In this document: positions 58,870 to 64,000 of the stretch, in pieces
Position numbering within the stretch: position 1 is the first letter of the stretch
How the letters are laid out: every line of letters begins with the position of its first letter
Origin: Rhizobium sp. 2MFCol3.1
GTDB taxonomy: Bacteria > Pseudomonadota > Alphaproteobacteria > Rhizobiales > Rhizobiaceae
NCBI RefSeq assembly: GCF_000377565.1
Contig: NZ_KB898363.1
Coordinates: 62,001-126,000 of the forward strand
Direction: 5' to 3'
DNA: 64,000 bases
The notes under the pieces: model-generated
Databases searched by the model: none
Told to the model about the DNA's origin: nothing
The model's input: the letters and a program-made list of their open reading frames with translations, nothing else
Position numbers and translations under genes: made by a program

Positions 58870-59486
58870 TGGCGGTTATCTTCCCGCGTGAACTTCCTGC
58901 TGTTGGGTGGGTGCAGTGCGATTTTATTCTCGACAATCCGGTGAAGGCCAGTCGGAGTGGCAGCCGGCTTATCAACTTCACGCAGACCGAGGATGAGACT
59001 TGGGTTGCGACAATGAAGACATCGGAGCTGTTGTACGACAAGTACGCGGAGGTCGAGGCTTGGTGGCTGTCTCTCCGCGAAGGGCTTCGCACGGTTCTCT
59101 TCCGCCATCCAACGCAGGGCTACCCCAAGGCCCACCGGGGCAATCACGCTCCGGCGGATGATCCCGGCAATTTGGTATCGGTCGCCGACGGAAATATCCT
59201 GTCGGTCAACAGCGTCGATGCTGGACTGGTGCTGTCGATAGGGGATCGCATTGGGCTTGAGCGATCTGGTCGGTATTACATTGGCAGGATCACTGAGGTG
59301 TCTGGATCGGGGGCTACGAGGTCGATCACGGTCGAGCCGCCGCCGTTCTATACCGTTGCTCAGGCTGGTGCGGTTGTTAGGTTCGCAAACCCTGCGCTGG
59401 TCATGCGGTTGGTTCCTGGCAGCTATCAAGCGCCGGGTGAGGGGCTATTCCGCACGGTGTCGTTCCAGCTTCGGGAGAGCCAGTAA
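58869..59486 (+). CDS. distal tail-like protein
   Basis: 205 residues, beta-rich (WVQCDFILDNPVKASRSGSR, NFTQTEDETWVATMKTSELL, PTQGYPKAHRGN). In position and style it is the first tip protein after the tape measure. Overlaps the previous stop by one base. Confidence 0.65.
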   Translation: MAVIFPRELPAVGWVQCDFILDNPVKASRSGSRLINFTQTEDETWVATMKTSELLYDKYAEVEAWWLSLREGLRTVLFRHPTQGYPKAHRGNHAPADDPGNLVSVADGNILSVNSVDAGLVLSIGDRIGLERSGRYYIGRITEVSGSGATRSITVEPPPFYTVAQAGAVVRFANPALVMRLVPGSYQAPGEGLFRTVSFQLRESQ

Positions 59487-60131
59487 ATGGCGCTCTCTAC
59501 TGAAGTTAAAGCGCTGTATGACGCCGGCAGGATCTCGACCCGTCAGATGGTGCGCGTCCAGCTCGGCTCGGGCATCTATGGTTTCATCGCTCGGCGCGAG
59601 TCGCTGGCCTATGCTGGCGTCACCTACCAGCCTTTCGGCCTGATCGAGGTCTCCGATATTGGCGGCGGTACCGGGACGGCGGCAGACGGTGGTTTCACGC
59701 TCACGCTTGCGGAGAGCAAGCAATTCGACCTGACGCCAGAGATCCTCACTCAGATCGAGAATGAGGATTATCGAGACCGCCCAGTCGTCGTCTATGATGC
59801 CCATTTCCATCCGGACACGATGGCGCTTATCCAGGTCGAGCCTGTTGCTCGCGGCTACCTCGACGTCATCGAGCACAACGCCGACGACACGCGCGGTTAT
59901 TACCTAACGGCGCGATGCGAGGGCCGACAGCTCGACTACTCACGTCAGAATGGGCGCAAGCGGACAGTCGCCGACCAGCAGCGTCGCGACCCGGGCGATC
60001 GGTTCTTCGAGCATGCGGCCACCGCTGGCCGTGTCGATATCGCGTGGGGCAAGGCGGTCGGCTCGGCCGTCAACGCCGCCAAGAGTGCCGCTGCAGGCGC
60101 AGCGCGTGCCATAGGTTTCAAGGGACTGTAA
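59487..60131 (+). CDS. DUF2163-like tail tip protein
   Basis: 214 residues. RQMVRVQLGSGIYGFIARRE, GVTYQPFGLIEVSDIGGGTG and CEGRQLDYSRQNGRKRTVAD with RDPGDRFFEHA match the DUF2163/phage BR0599-like minor tail family. The Ala-rich end is unusual but short. Confidence 0.78.
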   Translation: MALSTEVKALYDAGRISTRQMVRVQLGSGIYGFIARRESLAYAGVTYQPFGLIEVSDIGGGTGTAADGGFTLTLAESKQFDLTPEILTQIENEDYRDRPVVVYDAHFHPDTMALIQVEPVARGYLDVIEHNADDTRGYYLTARCEGRQLDYSRQNGRKRTVADQQRRDPGDRFFEHAATAGRVDIAWGKAVGSAVNAAKSAAAGAARAIGFKGL

Positions 60132-60135
60132 CCAC

Positions 60136-60540
60136 ATGACCAGACTTCCCGGATGGGAGAAACGCCTCAACGCGGTTGTGGCGAAGCATCAGGCGTTGCC
60201 TTCGCTCTACGGCACATCGGACTGCTATTTGATCGCTGACGATGGCGTCGAGGCCGTCACCGGCGAGCGCATGTATGCCGACGCGCTCGGATACAAGACG
60301 AAAGCGGGCGCGGCCAAGAAGCTGCGGCAGCACGGCTTCGAGACGGTGCGCGATGCCTTTGGCGCCAAGTTCTCGGAGATCCAGCCCTGCATGGCCCAGC
60401 GGGGCGATATCGGCATCGTCGATCGCGATGGCGTCCTCTCGGGCGGCCTCTTCACCTCGATCGGCTTCATGACGCGCGGTGCTGATGCCGTCGAGTTTCT
60501 GCCGGCCTCCGAAGTCGCATATGCATTCAAGGTGACCTAA
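60136..60540 (+). CDS. NlpC/P60-like or DUF6950 tail protein
   Basis: 134 residues. GTSDCYLIADDGVEAVTGER (Cys-Asp of the NlpC-like fold), QPCMAQRGDIGIVDRDGVL and GADAVEFLPASEVAYAF. A tail-tip peptidoglycan hydrolase or its inactive relative; the catalytic His is not clear. Confidence 0.68.
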   Translation: MTRLPGWEKRLNAVVAKHQALPSLYGTSDCYLIADDGVEAVTGERMYADALGYKTKAGAAKKLRQHGFETVRDAFGAKFSEIQPCMAQRGDIGIVDRDGVLSGGLFTSIGFMTRGADAVEFLPASEVAYAFKVT

Positions 60541-62963
60541 TGCCATTTCTCGCACCTATCGGAGCCGCGATCGGCGGGTTCTTCGGCTCGCTCGGCATCA
60601 TCGGTAAGGCAATCATCGGGATCGGCCTAAACCTGCTCGTCAGCAAGATCCAGAAGAACCAGGCGAAGAAGAACAGCGCGGCCGTCGGCGGCGTCGAGTT
60701 CGAGCGAGAATACGGCGAAAACGTCACCCGCAAGGTCGCTTGCGGCCTCGTCGGGATTGCGGGTCATGATTGCTATGTCAACACCTATGGCAGCTCGAAC
60801 AAGTACCTCGAGCAGGTCTACGTGCTCGCCGACTTCCCATGCGACGGCCTGTCGCGCATCTGGGCGGGTGGCTCTCTGCTGTCGCTGAGCGTCCTTGGCG
60901 GGGATGCATTTAAGACCATCTATTCCGTGGTCAGCGGCGATTACGCCGGCCTGATCCGCTTCACTTTCTACTACGGCACCCAGACGGCGGCCGACGCCGA
61001 CATGATCAATCACTCCAATCCCTTTGGGCGCTGGACGGCTGATCACATCGGGACCGGCATCTGCTGGATCAAAGCCGAGCTGACATACGACCAGGACAAG
61101 CTCGGGCAGTTTCCCGACTTCTTCTTCGAGTTCCGCGGCGCTCGCCTCTACGACCTCCGCAAGGATTCGACGGTCGGCGGTTCCGGCGGGCATCGGTGGG
61201 ATGACTACTCGACGCACGAGTTTTCCGAAAACCCGATCGTCCAGGAGTACAATTACCGGCGCGGCTTCTCGGTCAACGACGATATGTTCTGCGGCATGGG
61301 CATGGCCTCGGCAGACCTACCGTTTGACCGCTACGCCACGGCCATGAACATCTGCGACGAGGATGCAGGCGGTGAGCGCCGCTATCGCTGCTCGGTGCTG
61401 TTTGATGCTGATGCCCAGCATGGCGACAATATCGAAGCCGTGATGACGGCTTGCGGTGGGATTGTCATCGATGACGTCACCGGCTCGTGGCCGCTGATCG
61501 GGACTGACCAGCCGATTGTCGAGACTTTCACCGATGACGATCTGATTGCAGGTGAGGCTGTTCGCTTCCAGCGTCGTCGCTCGATGGCTGATCTCGTCAA
61601 TGCCGTGTCTGGCACCTATCCGGAACCTGAGAACATGTGGTCGCCGGCCGGCTACGACACCCAGACGAATGCTGGGTACGTGTCGCTGGATCGCCGAACG
61701 CGCGATGTGAACCTCGACTTCCCCCAGGTTCGATCGAAGCGCCAGGCCAATCAGCTCGCCTCGATCTACTTCAATGAGAACCGCTACGAGGCAACGGCCG
61801 ACATCGTCATTCGGCCGCGCTTCCAGACGATCAAGGCAGGTGATTGGGTCCGCTGGAACTCGGCTCGATACGGTGACCGCGTCTACATGGTGCAGGCTCG
61901 ATCGATCAGGGCGCTGACCAGCGACGGGCCGCGCAACGTCTCCCTGTCGCTGCAGGAGCGTGACGGCGGCATCTATGACAGCGTTACGGTGCTGCCGCCG
62001 ACAATCCCGATACCGAACGGAGAGCCGATCTATCTCAACGAGCTTCAGGACTTCTCGATCGCGGCAGTGATTGGCATCGGCTCAGATGGGAGATCATACC
62101 CGGCTTTCCGCGTGTCCTGGTCGCCGGTAGAGGATGTCACCGTCACGGATATCGTGATCGAGTGGTGGATCAAGACTGAACCCGGAAACAAGTTCTCGCG
62201 GACAGTGAAGGCGGACGCGAACATTGCCTTCATCCAGGAGGGCATCCTTAGCCTCACGACGTATCAGTTCCGGCACAAGCTGATCGCTGATCGGGTCACG
62301 AACTGGTCTACGCCTATCGACATCACGTCTCTGGATGGCGGAAACGCCGACCTTGAGATCGGGCTCGGGAACATCAAGAAGGAAGTCCTGGACGTCTTCT
62401 CGAACCTGTTTCAGGAGATCGACGACGTCCGTCCGTTGCTGCAGCAGCTGATGGAAGCGCATCAGATGAGCACGGCGGTCTCTGAGGTGTCGAGGCGGAA
62501 GCTCTCGGCGGAGATCGGCAACAATAGGGCAACCTTTGATGAGCAGATCGCCGTCGTCGTTGATGACCTGTCTGCGGCGGTTGCTCAAACCACTGCCATC
62601 GGGGCAACCGTCGATGACATCTCTGTCAACGGGCTGATCAAGTTCGGTGTCGCGGCAAATCAGGCCGGGGTCGACGCCAGATTTTCCGTGCTGCTCAGGG
62701 CTTCGACCTCGCAGGCATACAAGGAGACCGGCTTCTTTCTGGAGCTTTACACCGTCTCCGGCGTCCAGCGCAGTCGGTTTGCGGTGATGGCCGATCAGTT
62801 CGTTGTGACGGACGGAACGACCACTTCTTACCCGCTTGTCTACGAAGGCGGCGTCCTGAAACTGCAAATCGCCAACATCGGGACGATCCTCGTCGCCGAC
62901 ATCAATCTCGGCGGCGGCAAGGTCCGGATCAATGAAAACGGCATAACGGTAAAGAGCGGCTGA
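60540..62963 (+). CDS. tail tip/host-specificity protein (gpJ-like)
   Basis: 807 residues, ATG overlaps the previous stop. Hydrophobic Gly-rich N terminus (IGAAIGGFFGSLGIIGKAII), LAVLADFPCDGLSRIWAGGS-like tip section, KAGDWVRWNSARYGDRVYMV and, after residue 500, fibronectin-like beta domains with a C-terminal VSEVSRRKLSAEIGNNRATF coil (DUF1983-like). Determines receptor binding. Confidence 0.82.
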   Translation: MPFLAPIGAAIGGFFGSLGIIGKAIIGIGLNLLVSKIQKNQAKKNSAAVGGVEFEREYGENVTRKVACGLVGIAGHDCYVNTYGSSNKYLEQVYVLADFPCDGLSRIWAGGSLLSLSVLGGDAFKTIYSVVSGDYAGLIRFTFYYGTQTAADADMINHSNPFGRWTADHIGTGICWIKAELTYDQDKLGQFPDFFFEFRGARLYDLRKDSTVGGSGGHRWDDYSTHEFSENPIVQEYNYRRGFSVNDDMFCGMGMASADLPFDRYATAMNICDEDAGGERRYRCSVLFDADAQHGDNIEAVMTACGGIVIDDVTGSWPLIGTDQPIVETFTDDDLIAGEAVRFQRRRSMADLVNAVSGTYPEPENMWSPAGYDTQTNAGYVSLDRRTRDVNLDFPQVRSKRQANQLASIYFNENRYEATADIVIRPRFQTIKAGDWVRWNSARYGDRVYMVQARSIRALTSDGPRNVSLSLQERDGGIYDSVTVLPPTIPIPNGEPIYLNELQDFSIAAVIGIGSDGRSYPAFRVSWSPVEDVTVTDIVIEWWIKTEPGNKFSRTVKADANIAFIQEGILSLTTYQFRHKLIADRVTNWSTPIDITSLDGGNADLEIGLGNIKKEVLDVFSNLFQEIDDVRPLLQQLMEAHQMSTAVSEVSRRKLSAEIGNNRATFDEQIAVVVDDLSAAVAQTTAIGATVDDISVNGLIKFGVAANQAGVDARFSVLLRASTSQAYKETGFFLELYTVSGVQRSRFAVMADQFVVTDGTTTSYPLVYEGGVLKLQIANIGTILVADINLGGGKVRINENGITVKSG

Positions 62964-64000
62964 TGGCAATTGCAGCATTCATCGGTGTCGATAGCCAGAA
63001 CGCCGGGTGCGTGAAAATTATGGCGTCGGATATCTACAATCCGTATTCGACGCCAGACACCGACTACGCGAAGTTCTTGTTCAACAGCAAGTACCAGACC
63101 ATGCGCTTCGCGGGCATCGTGGCGCGGGCTTACTCCGGAAGCGGACAAGCCTTCACGCCGGCCGGAACCGGAACCTCTAACTTCCTGACATTCTACGACG
63201 GCTACCTGACGAACATCGCGAACTATTTCATCAGGTCGAACGCCTTCCCGGCGCTGGAATATGCGGTGCCGCTGTTCGACATCAAGTACAAGGATGCCTC
63301 TGGTGTCGTGAACTATGGCGCTCGCGTGACGCGATACTTCCTCGGCTTTAATAATCGATCGGCGCTGTTCACGACGCCGGGATACGGCGAGGAAGGGTGG
63401 CTTACTAACTTCACCGGGACTGGCACCTATGCCTTCAACATGGCGCAGGGTTTTGGCACGCACTTCTTCAACTCGGAGTTTGCGCAGACTTACAAAGAAT
63501 TCGTTGTCTGGAACCTGCCTGGCACCGCCGTGCCGATCAATAACCCGCCTTTGGCGCCGGTGGCGGGTCAGGTGGCCGTTGAGATTACCCGGACAGCTTG
63601 TCGGGCGGCAAAGCCCGGTTACGACGTGAGGACTGCCACACCGTCTCAGCTAAGCTTCGACAGCTCTAGTTTGCCCGCGAAGGTGGTCGCAGCTGGGGAT
63701 ATCGCTCTACCAAGCGGGACGACAGTTTATCCGTTGACCGCGTTGGCGGGTGTAGCGATCGGGCAGCTGAGAGCTGACGTCATCGTCTACCAGGGCGGCA
63801 CTATCTTCTATCCCACTAACCCGCTTTCGACCGAAACTGAATACGGCGCAGACTACCAGTTCAGCGGGGCAAACATCGTCTTCTCGAACCCCTTCGGTGC
63901 AGCGCGCGCCAGGTTCATCGTTTACGCCCTCGACGATTCATCACCGTCTGCGGGCGACAATGACGTGTGGCGAGAGTTCAACGATGGTACGCGGGATGTT
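62963..64000 (+). CDS. tail fibre-like protein (3' truncated)
   Basis: 346 codons open to the window end; ATG 62963 overlaps the gpJ stop (TGATGG). Starts MAIAAFIGVDSQNAGCVKIM and continues with beta-rich Gly/Asn/Thr segments typical of fibre or tip attachment proteins. The end is beyond the window. Confidence 0.7.
   Translation, partial: MAIAAFIGVDSQNAGCVKIMASDIYNPYSTPDTDYAKFLFNSKYQTMRFAGIVARAYSGSGQAFTPAGTGTSNFLTFYDGYLTNIANYFIRSNAFPALEYAVPLFDIKYKDASGVVNYGARVTRYFLGFNNRSALFTTPGYGEEGWLTNFTGTGTYAFNMAQGFGTHFFNSEFAQTYKEFVVWNLPGTAVPINNPPLAPVAGQVAVEITRTACRAAKPGYDVRTATPSQLSFDSSSLPAKVVAAGDIALPSGTTVYPLTALAGVAIGQLRADVIVYQGGTIFYPTNPLSTETEYGADYQFSGANIVFSNPFGAARARFIVYALDDSSPSAGDNDVWREFNDGTRDV

Overview
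The window looks like chromosome from a Rhizobium-type alphaproteobacterium (Rhizobiaceae). Support comes from high GC, ATGA-style gene overlaps, a FixL-like histidine kinase with a single-domain regulator, a tandem cold-shock-domain protein, a CyaC-like cyclase and tRNA/gene neighbourhoods of rhizobial flavour. No database was searched, so every family name rests on motifs readable in the translations.

Host part, 1-21543. It starts inside an iron(III)-type ABC permease followed by its ATPase. Next come an EEP-family phosphatase/nuclease, a Nudix hydrolase, a PhzF-like protein, tRNA-Lys(CTT), an MFS exporter, a hydroxypyruvate-isomerase-like protein, an adenylate cyclase and a DadA-like oxidoreductase. 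A slightly AT-richer GNAT/VOC pair lies beside tRNA-Glu(TTC). Then follow an M15-type lipoprotein, gloA, a double cold-shock protein with a DUF192 protein, a PhnA-C protein, msrA, a two-component pair, fdhD and dps. Between fdhD and dps, four strong hairpins ending in a U-tract on the minus strand look like a small regulatory RNA.

Prophage part, 21544 to the window end (right end not reached). The left boundary is a 3' fragment of tRNA-Pro(TGG), taken as attL, next to a tyrosine integrase. A leftward early operon (30577 to 21688) carries RecT, an HNH nuclease, a DNA methyltransferase and many small unknown proteins. Two control regions share the operator GAAAG-N5-CTTTC: one before the leftward operon, the other between a LexA/CI-type repressor and a YdaS/Cro-like gene. 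The rightward middle block encodes a GapR-domain protein, a helicase-methyltransferase fusion, two probable PD-(D/E)XK nucleases, a DUF1376 replication protein, a DnaA-domain-IV protein, a 72-aa GGQ (release-factor-like) protein and a NusG-like factor. A terminator, an initiator-like tRNA-Met and a second terminator follow. The late block is a siphovirus-type morphogenesis cassette running from terminase to tail tip and a truncated tail protein.

The most unusual locus is the head morphogenesis gene at 51363-53462. It is interrupted by a 356-residue in-frame intein, and almost the whole intein is overlaid on the opposite strand by an ORF with two helix-turn-helix segments and an E/D/ExH nuclease-like core, probably an antisense-encoded homing endonuclease. 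Other items worth checking are a portal with a C-terminal 2H-phosphoesterase (Acb1-like anti-CBASS) domain, a lambda-identical GGGAAAG frameshift site in the tail chaperone gene, a nested scaffold start, the mini-GGQ protein and the initiator-like phage tRNA. Three genes in the late region sit on the opposite strand and may be morons.
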